Of a stretch of 35,484 bases of DNA, positions 16,239-24,500 are shown one piece after another; the stretch's first letter is position 1; every line of letters begins with the position of its first letter. The stretch is taken from NCBI GenBank assembly GCA_031263525.1, contig JAISFP010000493.1, positions 1 through 35,484 on the forward strand, read 5' to 3'. The notes under the pieces are model-generated. The model ran no database searches, was not told the DNA's origin, and was given only the letters and a program-made list of their open reading frames with translations. A program made the translations under genes and the position numbers. Source of the DNA: Deltaproteobacteria bacterium (GTDB lineage: Bacteria; Desulfobacterota; Desulfarculia; Adiutricales; Adiutricaceae).

Positions 16239-17606
16239 CTACTCCTTGCCCTTCCGCAGGGGCGTCTTGGCGGGCTTCGCGGGGCCCTTGGCGGCGGCCC
16301 GCGGGGGGGTCTTGGCGGCCTTAGCGGGGCTCGCGGCGGCGGCCCGCTGGGGCGTCTTGGCGGCCTTCGCGGGGCCCTTGGCGGCGGTCCGCGTGGACGT
16401 CTTGGCGGGCTTCGCGGGGGCCGCGGCGGCGGCCTGCGGGGGCATCTTGGCGGTATCCATGCTGGAGGCCGACCACAGCGAGGCCAGTGCCACGGCCTTC
16501 ATCTGCTTGGAAGACTTGTGCAAGCCCGCCACGCCAAACTTCATGAAGTCCCGCATCCATCCGTTCAACGCAGTGAAGGAGACGCCGTGACGGCTGGCGA
16601 CAGCAACTTGCTTCTCACCATCAAGGACCTCGAGTACGGCCTTCGACCTCACGAGGCTCAACGAATCCGGGGCCGCCCCTTCTGCCCAGCGCCGGAGCTC
16701 GGCAACGGACTCGTCGGACAAGTCCTGAAGGCAATAAGCACTGCTGCGCGGCGACAGTCCATGCTCGGCGAAAAAGATAGACACGCGCTTGTAGGTGAAC
16801 CCCAGCGTGGCGGCCACGGACGACTGTGTCCAACTGGAGGCCCCCGACGGCGGCGGGGAGTCAATGAGCTGCCTCATCTTCTCATCGCACTGGCTCTTCA
16901 AGTCTATGCGGGGAAGAATCTTGGGCCGCAGCCCGTCCAGGCCCTCGCGCGACAGCCGGTTCACCATTCTCCGCGCGTGGCCAGCGGATATCCCGTAGCT
17001 CTCGGCCACGGAGCAGTTTTTCGTCTCCAGGATGTCAAGGACAATGGCCGCCCTCCAGCAGGTCAGCTTGTCAGGACCCTGCCCGCCAGCCCAGACCCTG
17101 AGCTCGCTCATGAGCTCCCGTCCTGGGGGGGTCTCCCAGAAACCGTCCAACCTCTTCCTCAAGGGAGGGAGATCAATCCCGTCCTTTTTGACGATCTCAT
17201 TCACCCTGTTTATGCTCAGGCCGAGCTCGTCCGCGAGGGAGTCCTTGCTCCAGGAAAGCCAGCTGCCCGGCGGGTCGGTCTTCAAAAGGCCGACAAGAGC
17301 GTCCCTGTCTCTGTCATAGGATTCCTGCGCCAACCGTCCCCAGAGGTCCCCGAGCATGCCAGGACGGCATATGGAGAGCAGAACTTGTGGCCCTGACCTG
17401 ATAAACGTTTCCCTTAAATAAAAGATTGTTTTCGGCCTCAAGCCTAGCGAAGACGCGATTTCTGCCCCAGTCGAACCGCTGATGCTCCTGAGGATAATGT
17501 CTGCGCAACCGGCAACCTCCGGGTCGCTGGCGCTCCGTGACGCCATGTCCTTGAGGGTCTCTATGTCCTTTTTCTTAACGATGTGCCTCGAATTCCAGTA
17601 CCTCAT
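16239..17606 (-). CDS. multi-helix-turn-helix protein of IS630-transposase type with histone H1-like tail
   Basis: 455 aa from ATG 17606 with GGAGG seven bases upstream; the frame is open farther up but is Pro/Gly-rich junk. It holds repeated modules of the paired HTH domain at the N-terminus of IS630/Tc1-type transposases: HTH at about 20-80 (ADIILRSISGSTGAEIASSL) and 85-150 (KDSLADELGLSINRVNEIVK), again at 165-230 (RAAIVLDILETKNCSVAESY) and 235-288 (QSSVAATLGFTYKRVSIFF), and a third first-half at 295-365 (RSKAVLEVLDGEKQVAVASR). No DDE catalytic domain follows. Residues 392-455 are four 15-aa repeats of the type AAKGPAKAAKTPQRA, like the tail of histone H1. I infer a domesticated DNA-binding, possibly nucleoid or silencing, protein. 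It has its own promoter at 17716-17744. Confidence 0.8.
   Translation of the reverse strand: MRYWNSRHIVKKKDIETLKDMASRSASDPEVAGCADIILRSISGSTGAEIASSLGLRPKTIFYLRETFIRSGPQVLLSICRPGMLGDLWGRLAQESYDRDRDALVGLLKTDPPGSWLSWSKDSLADELGLSINRVNEIVKKDGIDLPPLRKRLDGFWETPPGRELMSELRVWAGGQGPDKLTCWRAAIVLDILETKNCSVAESYGISAGHARRMVNRLSREGLDGLRPKILPRIDLKSQCDEKMRQLIDSPPPSGASSWTQSSVAATLGFTYKRVSIFFAEHGLSPRSSAYCLQDLSDESVAELRRWAEGAAPDSLSLVRSKAVLEVLDGEKQVAVASRHGVSFTALNGWMRDFMKFGVAGLHKSSKQMKAVALASLWSASSMDTAKMPPQAAAAAPAKPAKTSTRTAAKGPAKAAKTPQRAAAASPAKAAKTPPRAAAKGPAKPAKTPLRKGKE
16250..16440 (-). repeat. 45-bp coding repeats of the H1-like tail
   Basis: Four 45-bp units (for example ggcgtcttggcggccttcgc) encode successive PAKxAKTPxR peptides in frame with the helix-turn-helix gene. 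Confidence 0.85.
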
Positions 17607-17715
17607 ACGACTTCCTCCATTCTCAACTGTTCCAGCCGAGCGGGATCGTTGCCTCCCGCGGCCTGCCGGCAGACACGGGCTCCTTGTCCCCATGCCTGAA
17701 CCACAGAATACGGAA

Positions 17716-17744
17716 ATGCTAGCATTAAGCTGGAAAATTTTCAA
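17716..17744 (-). promoter_or_regulatory. sigma70-type promoter of the helix-turn-helix gene
   Basis: Minus-strand TTGAAA (17739-17744), 17-base spacer, TAGCAT (17716-17721), about 105 bases before the ATG. It lies in the 320-base space after tatC, so the gene is probably not a mere read-through product of the tat operon. Confidence 0.6.
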
Positions 17745-17929
17745 CCCGGCCCCCAGCCCCCCTGGGCCAGACTTGGAAAAGCCGAAAACAGTTCCTGTGC
17801 CTGAAGCTGGCAAGCAAGCGGCCTTTGGGCTGTTCCACGGACCGCCGCAGGGCTCTCCCCCATTTCCCACGCAAGTACTTCCGAAGCTTCTCTCCCCTTT
17901 AAGTTAAGACTTCTTGCCGGCATGGCCTT

Positions 17930-19369
17930 TCACGGCGATGTCCTTCCTCTATCGCCTTTCGCGGGCTTGCCCTTACCGGTATCGCCTTTCGCGGGCTTGC
18001 CCTTGCCGGCTTTGCCTTTCGCGGACTTGCCCTTGCCGGCCACGACAACCCCCCGGAGCCCCGTACCGCCGCCATCCGGGGCCTCTCGCGAGAGAGCGGC
18101 CTTCTCGCGGCCACGGATGAGGAATAGGCTGAGCTCGTAGAGAAGGATGAGAGGTATCGACATGAGAATCTGGCTTACCACGTCCGGCGGGGTCAGAAAT
18201 GCCGCGAGTATGACGATGGCCAGTATGGCGAAACGCCTGAAGCGGGAGAGCTTGTCGCTGTCGACCAGGCCGACGGCTGCCAGAAACAGCAGGAGGAGCG
18301 GAAGCTGGAAGGCCGCGCCGAAGGCGACCAGCAGTGTCATCACCAGCGAGAGGTAGCCCTGTATTGCGGGGAGAACCGTCACCTCTCCGGAGCCGAAGCT
18401 CAGGAAGAAGACGAAGCCGGCCGGAATGACCACGTAATACGCGAAGGCGGCACCGCCGGCCATGAGGGTGACCGCCGCCGCCGTAAGCTTAACGGCGGCG
18501 CGGCGCTCAGTGCGATACAGCCCGGGCGCCACGAAGGCCCAGAGCTGGTAGAGCCAGAAGGGCGAGCTCAGGAAAACCCCGCCCCAGAGGGCTATCTTCA
18601 TGTGGATGAGGAAGGTTTCGGGGAGGGCGGTGGCGATGAGCCCCTGGCCGGGCGGCATGGCAGCCCTCAGCGGGGCGCTCAGAAATGACAGTATTCTCCC
18701 CGACATCTCGTAGGCAATGAAGATGGCTGGCACGATAGCCACGAGTCCCTTTAGAACTCTTGAACGCAACTCGCCCAGATGATCAAGGAACGCGAGTTCC
18801 TTCTCGTCGCCGCCTGAGGTGTCTGCTGGTCCGGAGGCAGGTAGCGCGGGGCGGGCCGACCCGGCTGCGGCGGGAGCCTCGTAAGCTGGCGAGGGCTGAC
18901 CCTCGTCCTTCACTGGCAGGGCGGTCGCTGACTGGACAGCCGCTGCTGGGAGCGGTACGTCCTGGGCAACCACTGCGGAGAGTGGTGTATCCTGGGAAGG
19001 CGATTCGGAGGGAGGTCCTGCCTGGGCAGCCGCAGCAGAAAGCTGTTCGTCCTGGGCAGGCGTTAAAGGAAGCTCTCCGTCCTGGGCTGGCGCTTCAGGA
19101 AGATCTCCTTCCTGGGCTGGCGCTTCAGGAAGCACTCCGTCCTGGGCAGCCGCTTCAGGAAGCGCTCCGTCCTGGGCCGCCGGCACGGGGAGCGGCATGT
19201 CCCGAGTTCCGTCGTGGCAGGGCCTGCAAGCGACCGGTTCCGCAATGGAGGCAGGCATGTCCGGCGCGTCCGGAACGGGATGGGGGGCACCAGTTGCTTT
19301 TTGGGCGTCCAGAGGGGCCCGAGTATTGTCACTGGAATGGGTAGCTCTTTCGATATCGGAGTCAGTCAT
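17930..19369 (-). CDS. tatC: Sec-independent protein translocase TatC with long N- and C-terminal extensions
   Basis: Polytopic core of the twin-arginine translocase that recognises folded-protein signal peptides with TatB; 479 aa against about 250 for the family. The TatC core spans about residues 188-422: AFLDHLGELRSRVLKG, then SSPFWLYQLWAFVAPGLYR, and FLTPPDVVSQILMSIPLILLY. Residues 62-144 are 10-aa repeats of the type PAQDGELPEA (30 bp in DNA), forming an acidic, Pro/Ala-rich cytoplasmic leader. Residues 445-479 are a basic GKGKPAKGD repeat. ATG 19369 overlaps the tatB stop by eight bases (ATGACTGA), which indicates translational coupling and supports the long form; no closer start with a ribosome-binding site is apparent. 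Confidence 0.93.
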   Translation of the reverse strand: MTDSDIERATHSSDNTRAPLDAQKATGAPHPVPDAPDMPASIAEPVACRPCHDGTRDMPLPVPAAQDGALPEAAAQDGVLPEAPAQEGDLPEAPAQDGELPLTPAQDEQLSAAAAQAGPPSESPSQDTPLSAVVAQDVPLPAAAVQSATALPVKDEGQPSPAYEAPAAAGSARPALPASGPADTSGGDEKELAFLDHLGELRSRVLKGLVAIVPAIFIAYEMSGRILSFLSAPLRAAMPPGQGLIATALPETFLIHMKIALWGGVFLSSPFWLYQLWAFVAPGLYRTERRAAVKLTAAAVTLMAGGAAFAYYVVIPAGFVFFLSFGSGEVTVLPAIQGYLSLVMTLLVAFGAAFQLPLLLLFLAAVGLVDSDKLSRFRRFAILAIVILAAFLTPPDVVSQILMSIPLILLYELSLFLIRGREKAALSREAPDGGGTGLRGVVVAGKGKSAKGKAGKGKPAKGDTGKGKPAKGDRGRTSP

Positions 19370-19976
19370 TCGCGCCCGTCCCCGGAAGCACTCCGCCTTC
19401 CCCGTCTCGGGTCAGCCCGCCCCTGGCCGCGCCTTCCGTCGCACCTGGTGCCGGATCATCCGCCCCTTCCGGTGCGGCACCGGCATCCCGCCCGGGCTCC
19501 CCGGCACAGCCAGAGGACGGCAAGCAGCCGACCTTCTCTGCCGCACTGTCCGTTTCGCCGCCGCAGGGGACCTTGCCGAGTTCAGGGTAGATCTCCTCCA
19601 TGGGGGTCCTGTCCTCCACCGCCCCGGAGTCCTTGCCGTCCCCGGAATCCTTACCGTCCCCGGCACCTTTCTCGGTACGATCCCTTTCGGAATTCAGGCC
19701 GAGGGGGTCCCTCAGCTCCTCAGAGTCACCCAGTTCCTTCAGCTTCCGTATCTCCTTCAAGTCCTTAAGATCCTTGAGCTCCTTTATCCCGTCCATGTTC
19801 TGGATCTCGTCCAGCTCCTTCATGAGGGAGTCCCTCATTCCCCACAGGAACCGGCGGGCCTCGCGCCAGAATTTGGCGACGGAGCGCAGGACTCCGGGCA
19901 GATCCTTGGGTTTCACGAGGATCAGCGCCAGCAGGAGTATAAAGGCTATCTCGGTATAGCCCAGGCCTGGAGCCAT
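19362..19976 (-). CDS. tatB: TatB-like subunit of the twin-arginine translocase
   Basis: 204 aa from ATG 19976 with GGAGG eight bases upstream. One N-terminal membrane segment (TEIAFILLLALILVKPKDLP, residues 8-27) is followed by an amphipathic helix (VLRSVAKFWREARRFLWGM), the standard TatA/TatB layout. Residues 60-95 are a charged Lys/Glu/Leu/Asp run (KELKDLKDLKEIRKLKEL), and the C-terminal half is acidic and disordered. The long tail and position directly before tatC favour TatB over TatA. No tatA lies in the window. It overlaps tatC by eight bases. Confidence 0.85.
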   Translation of the reverse strand: MAPGLGYTEIAFILLLALILVKPKDLPGVLRSVAKFWREARRFLWGMRDSLMKELDEIQNMDGIKELKDLKDLKEIRKLKELGDSEELRDPLGLNSERDRTEKGAGDGKDSGDGKDSGAVEDRTPMEEIYPELGKVPCGGETDSAAEKVGCLPSSGCAGEPGRDAGAAPEGADDPAPGATEGAARGGLTRDGEGGVLPGTGAND

Positions 19977-20305
19977 AGGAAGATCCTCCCGCACACGTCT
20001 GTCCCCGCCCCTGTGCGGGAATCGCGGGAAACGGGCACCTTGAAGGCGTCCACGGAAAAAGGCACCAAAACTACTGATTTGATGCCGACGGGCTGATTTT
20101 CTGGCCTGACAAAAAACAAGTTAAATGAAATTTATGCAAAAGGACGAAAATTTTAAAAATAAGACAAAAAGTAATAATCAAAAATAAAGTGAACGGAGCT
20201 GATTGAAAAAAGACAAAAGATGAAAAAAGTGAAATTAAAAGCAAATTTAACAAAAGCATTCAAACTGAAAAATTCTCAAACGAGAAGAAGAAAGACAAAA
20301 TTATT
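19977..20305. other. gene-free stretch upstream of tatB, AT-rich from about 20090
   Basis: High G+C up to about 20060, then a purine-rich, A-rich tract (gaaaaaagacaaaagatgaa and similar). I found no convincing promoter boxes for tatB and no gene. Confidence 0.45.
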
Positions 20306-20509
20306 TGTAACTGTTCAGGCGCCACCCTATTGAGGACCTTTTCGGAGGAAAAGAGCCCAAATGAGGAACCTTCGAAGTTGAATGGCCAACAATGGATACT
20401 TCATCAACAATGGATACTTCATAAGGAGGGCAAGAGATTATGCAGAGGGCTTTTGGGCTGGAAATGCCTCCTGTTGAGCTCCCCTTGGGGGGGCACCTGA
20501 ACAGTTACA
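20306..20509. mobile_element. 204-bp MITE-like element with 22-bp terminal inverted repeats
   Basis: The left end TGTAACTGTTCAGGCGCC (20306 on) and the complement of the right end TGTAACTGTTCAGGTGCC (20509 back) match at 20 of 22 positions. The interior has no transposase and contains an 18-bp tandem duplication (caacaatggatacttcat, 20382-20417) and a cttttcggaggaaaag hairpin. A target-site duplication is not clear. It abuts copy B of the duplicated block. The same outer 14 bases occur alone at 16164-16177, so the ends are mobile or dispersed. The parent transposon family is not identified. Confidence 0.75.
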
Positions 20510-20512
20510 ATC

Positions 20513-20669
20513 ATTACGCTTCCGGATAAATATTAGAAAATATTGAAAGCTTTTCCCACAATATGGGAGCGAGTTATGGCTAAGAGGTACCGGATTTTGG
20601 GTCTTACACTGATTTCTCACCCCTGGTACGATAGACAAAATTATAACATTTAACCGAACTCGTAATATT
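20513..20669 (+). repeat. 157-bp block, copy B (first copy at 5867-6022)
   Basis: About 85% identical by eye to 5867-6022 in the same orientation, including the last codons of the nucleotidyltransferase (attacgcttccggataa). Inside it, ATG 20576 opens a 25-codon frame starting MAKRYRILGLTLISHPWYD and ending at TAA 20651. Several differences from copy A are at third codon positions. It may be the start of a gene that once followed the nucleotidyltransferase. Confidence 0.75.
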
Positions 20670-20917
20670 TGACGATGAAACCCATCGACTCCACCGGGAT
20701 GAAGCCCTTCCCCAGGCCGCGCAGAAGTCCTTTCGCTCCTACTCACAAAAATCCTGACACTCCCGCCCTGAAACCTTTCAGCTGTATGCCGTGAAGACCA
20801 TCATCCACTACCATGCGCTGAAGAACATCAGGCACCCCGCGCTGAAGACCTCAGACTGTCTGCGCCTGAAACGCTACCCGTCCCCCGTGACGAGGCCCTT
20901 CCCTTCCCTGCCCCGAG
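20670..20917. other. spacer with degenerate gctgaagac repeats
   Basis: Imperfect copies of the string cgctgaagacc/cctgaaac.c recur at about 30-bp spacing from 20767 to 20880. No gene is visible. Confidence 0.4.
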
Positions 20918-21640
20918 CTAGCTCGCCGAGGTCCCGTGCCCGGACCGTTCCCCGGACCGGCCGGTGCCTGCCGTGTCCAGAAGGTTCAGGATCCTTGCCG
21001 CGGCGCAGGCCGCGCCGTATCCGTTGTCGATGTTCACGACGGTGATACCCGGCGAGCAGCTCAGGAGCATGCTCGCGAGCGCGGACTCCCCTGCCCTGGC
21101 GAGGCCGTAGCCCGTCGAGGTCGGCACGGCCACGACAGGCCGCGGGGTGAGCCCGCCCAGGACGGAGGCCAGGGCGGCGTCCAGCCCTGCCACGGCTATC
21201 ACGACCTTGTGGGAGTTTATCTCGTCCAGCCGGCCGGAAAGGCGCCAGAGGCCGGCTACCCCGCTGTCCTCGTAGAGATCGGCCCTGAAGCCCAGGTACT
21301 TTAACGTCCTCGCGGCCTCATGGGAGACCGGGGCGTCCGAGCTCCCGGCCGAGACCACGGCTGCGTCAAGGGACCCGTCGCGGGGGGGCAGGCTCTCGCC
21401 GAAGGCGGTGCGGGACACTGGGTCGTAGTCGTAGGACGCCTGGAGCTCAGGCTCGAGTGCTCCGAAGCTCTCCGGGGACAGCCGCGTGAAAAGGACCGGC
21501 CTCCCGCAGCCACGCCGGAAGGAGGAAAGGAGGCTCGCGAGCGCCTCGGGGGTCTTGCCCTCGGAGAGCACAGCCTCGGGAAGGCCTATTCGCCCGGGCC
21601 TGTCGTGATCAAACAGGATTCCCTGACTCTTGCACTCCAT
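20918..21640 (-). CDS. larB: nickel pincer cofactor biosynthesis protein LarB (PurE-like carboxylase)
   Basis: LarB carboxylates and hydrolyses nicotinic acid adenine dinucleotide in the first step of the nickel-pincer nucleotide cofactor used by lactate racemase and relatives. 240 aa from ATG 21640 (AGGAGAAAGG upstream), normal for the family. The C-terminal PurE-like domain is clear: VVIAVAGLDAALASVLGGL, PRPVVAVPTSTGYGLA, and ITVVNIDNGYGAACAAARI. The N-terminal domain (DHDRPGRIGLPEAVLSEGKT) matches LarB rather than PurE. The frame stays open upstream to 22057, but that part is unlike the family and crosses AT-rich DNA. The larC and larE partners are not in the window. Confidence 0.9.
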   Translation of the reverse strand: MECKSQGILFDHDRPGRIGLPEAVLSEGKTPEALASLLSSFRRGCGRPVLFTRLSPESFGALEPELQASYDYDPVSRTAFGESLPPRDGSLDAAVVSAGSSDAPVSHEAARTLKYLGFRADLYEDSGVAGLWRLSGRLDEINSHKVVIAVAGLDAALASVLGGLTPRPVVAVPTSTGYGLARAGESALASMLLSCSPGITVVNIDNGYGAACAAARILNLLDTAGTGRSGERSGHGTSAS

Positions 21641-22020
21641 AGCTTGCCTTTCTCCTGGTGATGGTGGAGCTGTGAGGGATAGCGGCGTTGCGAGCGCCCC
21701 TTCCGGGGGGATTTCTCGGGAGCAATCTCGCTTCACAGGGGGCATGGCGCAGGAAGCACCAGTTCCGGAACCTGCCGCGGCTTGCCGGAAAAGTCGTATG
21801 GAATGATGGTGCCTGGCGGCCCGGAACCCGGCAGGGACAGGGGCAGGGACGTCTTGAACGGCGGGGGGGGAAATCGGCGGAGGGGGCGGGGGGCAGGCCC
21901 GGAAGGGGGAGATCCGAGCGCGGAGGGGCCGGAAACCGGCCATGAACCGACCGGAGGAGGGCATTGCCTGAAAAAAGGACAAGATAGAAAAAGTAAAACC
22001 AGATATAAACAATATTAAAA
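21641..22020. other. gene-free spacer upstream of larB
   Basis: Very G-rich on the plus strand around 21830-21960, becoming A-rich after 21970. Open frames here are compositional. No promoter boxes are convincing. Confidence 0.4.
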
Positions 22021-22205
22021 AAGAAGGCTGAGGCAAAACAAAATTAAAGGAAAACACGGCTAGGACAAAACTAAATTAAAGGAAAACACGGCTAGGACAA
22101 AACTTAATTAATGGAAAACAAGGCTAAGACAAAACTAAGTTAATGGAAAACAAGGCTAAGCTAAGCTAAGCTAAAGTAAAACAAGACCAAGGCAAAACTA
22201 AGTTA
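22021..22205. repeat. 32-bp A-rich tandem repeat
   Basis: Units ggaaaacacggctaggacaa start at 22049, 22081, 22113 and 22145, exactly 32 bp apart, with decaying copies on both sides and a short gctaagctaagctaa slippage run near 22160. The period is not a multiple of three. It is non-coding. Confidence 0.85.
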
Positions 22206-22277
22206 AAGAAAAAAGGGTAAAACAAAGCAAAAAAAAATAAACATAAAATTTTGAAAATAAAAAAATGCACTGACAAA

Positions 22278-22303
22278 TGCCGGAAACAAACCCGCTTCCG
22301 GCA
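22278..22303 (-). terminator. possible terminator of the rpiB-glyA transcript
   Basis: Perfect 8-bp stem TGCCGGAA / TTCCGGCA with a 10-base loop, followed on the minus strand by TTTG and, nine bases later, a run of seven T. It lies about 150 bases past the glyA stop. Confidence 0.4.
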
Positions 22304-22449
22304 GGCTTAGGACGGCCTCGCCGGGAACGGGCCCGGACAGGCCGGTCGACATCAGGTTCTTACGGCCCGCGCGTCACGTTCAGAAGCCGGCCCGATTCGT
22401 AAAGCAAGGGCGGGAGGTGCCGGAGCGGGAGGCTCCCCAGGAGGCGGGC

Positions 22450-23706
22450 CTAGAAGTCCAGGCCCGGGTAGAGGGGGAACTTCCTGGAGAAGGAGACCAC
22501 GCGCTCGCGGATCTTCTTCAGCTGGGAGTCGTCCTCGCAGTTGTGGAGAGAGGTGGCCACGAACTCAGCCACCTCGTCCATGTCGCTCTCGATCAAGCCG
22601 CGCGTGGTCAGCGCCGCAGTCCCCAGGCGGAGCCCCGAGGTCACGGTGAAGCGCTCCTTGTCGAAGGGGATGGTGTTCTTGTTGGCCGTGATGCCTGCCT
22701 TGTCCAAGGCGGTCTCGGCCTGGCGACCGGTGATGTTCTTGTTCCTCAGGTCGATCAGGACAAGGTGCGTGTCGGTGCCGCCGGAGACCAGGCGGAAGCC
22801 GGCGTCCACGAGCCTGGTCGCGAGACGCGAGGCGTTCTTCAGGATCTGGCGCTGGTAGTCGATGAAGTCCGGCTCGAGGGCCTCGGCCAGGGCCAGGGCC
22901 TTGGCCGCTATCACGTGCATGAGCGGCCCCCCCTGGATGCCGGGGAAGACCTCGTCGTCCACCGCCTTGGCGTAGGTCCTCTTGGAGAGGATGAGCCCGC
23001 CCCTGGGACCGCGCAGGGTCTTGTGGGTGGTGGTGGTCACTATCTCGGAGAACGGCACGGGGGACGGGTAGAGGCCGGCGGCCACCATGCCCGCGAAGTG
23101 GGCCATGTCGGTCACCAGCGCCGCGCCCGCCCGGTCGGCCGCCTGACGGAAGCGCTCGAAGTCTATGACCCGCGGGTAGGACGAGGCGCCGCACACGATG
23201 ACCTTGGGCTTGATCTCCTCGGCCAGGCGCATGACCTCGTCGTAGTCGATGAGCTCGGTGTCCTTCTTCACCCCGTAGTAGTGGGCCTTGAACACCCTGC
23301 CCGAGAAGGACACCGGCGCCCCGTGGGTCAGGTGCCCGCCGTGGGCAATGTTCATGCCGAGGAAGGGGTCGCCGGGCTTCATGGCCGCGAAGAAGGCGGC
23401 CATGTTGGCGCTGGACCCGCAGTGGGGCTGGACGTTGGCGTGCTCGGCACCGAAGAGCTTGCGGGCGCGGGCCTGGGTCAGGATCTCCAGCTCGTCCGCG
23501 AACTCGCATCCGCCGTAGTAGCGCTGGTCTGGGTACCCCTCGGCGTACTTGTTGGTGAAGACGGACGCCGTGACTCGAAGGATGTGCTCGGAGACGAAGT
23601 TCTCGGAAGCTATCATCTCCAGCTTGTCGCGCTGGCGGCCCAGCTCCTTGGCAAGGATCGTCTCGAGCTGCACGTCGGGGGAATAGTTCGGGCTCTTGGA
23701 AGACAT
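22450..23706 (-). CDS. glyA: serine hydroxymethyltransferase
   Basis: PLP enzyme converting serine and tetrahydrofolate to glycine and 5,10-methylene-tetrahydrofolate; 418 aa, full family length. Motifs include LEMIASENFVS, YAEGYPDQRYYGGCE, and the PLP-binding TTTTHKTLRGPRGG with K229. The C-terminal FTVTSGLRLGTAALTTRG also fits. ATG 23706 matches the family N-terminus but has no obvious ribosome-binding site. It starts 67 bases after the rpiB stop and is probably cotranscribed with it. In Desulfovibrio-type genomes glyA closes the same fatty-acid cluster. Confidence 0.97.
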   Translation of the reverse strand: MSSKSPNYSPDVQLETILAKELGRQRDKLEMIASENFVSEHILRVTASVFTNKYAEGYPDQRYYGGCEFADELEILTQARARKLFGAEHANVQPHCGSSANMAAFFAAMKPGDPFLGMNIAHGGHLTHGAPVSFSGRVFKAHYYGVKKDTELIDYDEVMRLAEEIKPKVIVCGASSYPRVIDFERFRQAADRAGAALVTDMAHFAGMVAAGLYPSPVPFSEIVTTTTHKTLRGPRGGLILSKRTYAKAVDDEVFPGIQGGPLMHVIAAKALALAEALEPDFIDYQRQILKNASRLATRLVDAGFRLVSGGTDTHLVLIDLRNKNITGRQAETALDKAGITANKNTIPFDKERFTVTSGLRLGTAALTTRGLIESDMDEVAEFVATSLHNCEDDSQLKKIRERVVSFSRKFPLYPGLDF

Positions 23707-23773
23707 ATGGTTCTGGTGATCCGGGAGGCGGGGTGTCCAGGGGCCGCGCGGGGCGGGCAGTCCCGGCCGCGTG

Positions 23774-24208
23774 TCAGTTGAACAGGTTAAGGCGCTCCTG
23801 GTGGCGCCCGCCCTCGAAGGAGGTCTCGAGAAAGCGGTCCACGAGCTCCAGGGCCAGCCCGCGGCCCAGGACGCGGGCGCCCAGGGTGAGCACGTTGATG
23901 TCGTTGTGGGCCCTGGCCATCCTGGCCGTGAACTCGTTTGCGCAGTTGGCGGCGCGGATGCCCTCGTGCCTGTTGGCCACCATGCACATGCCGGCCCCCG
24001 TGCCGCAGATCAGAATCCCGCGCTCGGCCTCGCCCGACAGGACGGCCCGGACCACCTTCTTAGCGACGTCCGGGTAGTTGCAGGCCTTTGTGCCTGCGGG
24101 GACGCCGCAGTCCAGGGTCCCCAGGCCCTTGGCCGAGAGGTAGAAGATTATCTCGTCCTTGAGTTCCGGGCCCGCGTGGTCGGAGCCTACTGCGATGACT
24201 CCGGGCAT
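23774..24208 (-). CDS. rpiB: ribose-5-phosphate isomerase B
   Basis: Interconverts ribose-5-phosphate and ribulose-5-phosphate in the non-oxidative pentose phosphate pathway. 144 aa from ATG 24208 with a strong AAGGAGG seven bases upstream. The N-terminal VIAVGSDHAGPELKDEI, the GILICGTGAGMCMVANR segment with the active-site cysteine, and the RAHNDINVLTLGARVLG segment are all intact. It precedes glyA by 67 bases. Confidence 0.95.
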   Translation of the reverse strand: MPGVIAVGSDHAGPELKDEIIFYLSAKGLGTLDCGVPAGTKACNYPDVAKKVVRAVLSGEAERGILICGTGAGMCMVANRHEGIRAANCANEFTARMARAHNDINVLTLGARVLGRGLALELVDRFLETSFEGGRHQERLNLFN

Positions 24209-24249
24209 GGCCGGGCCTCCTTGGAATATGTCCCCGCCCAAGAGTGCGG

Positions 24250-24440
24250 GCGGGGAAACGGAACGGCCGGCGGGCGGCTCCGGGCAGGAAGTCAGGATCG
24301 GGCTCGACGAACGACCGGCGGGGGCTCCTGAGCCGGAAGTCCGGATCGGGATCGAGGAACGACCGGCGGGCGGCTCCGGGGCCGGAAGTCGGGCTCAGGG
24401 TCAGGGTCAGGAATCGACCGGCGAACGGCTCCGGGCCTGG
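24250..24440. repeat. degenerate tandem repeat of about 50 bp
   Basis: Units built around acgaccggcgggcggctccg start near 24257, 24308, 24356 and 24411. Spacing varies (48-55 bp). It fills the 290-base space between the metallo-beta-lactamase-fold gene stop and rpiB; nothing else is seen there. Confidence 0.65.
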
Positions 24441-24500
24441 AGTCGAGGGGGGCCGGGCTCGGGGAAAACGGGGACCGGTCCCGGGCGGAGGTTCAGGCTG

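Noticed and set aside
20071-20259. Minus-strand hydrophobic frame (62 codons) upstream of tat
   Set aside because: The Leu/Phe/Ser-rich peptide comes from an A-rich tract read on the other strand; no ribosome-binding site.
21641-22057. Upstream extension of larB to 22057
   Set aside because: The family starts at 21640 after a ribosome-binding site; the extension crosses A-rich and G-rich low-complexity DNA.
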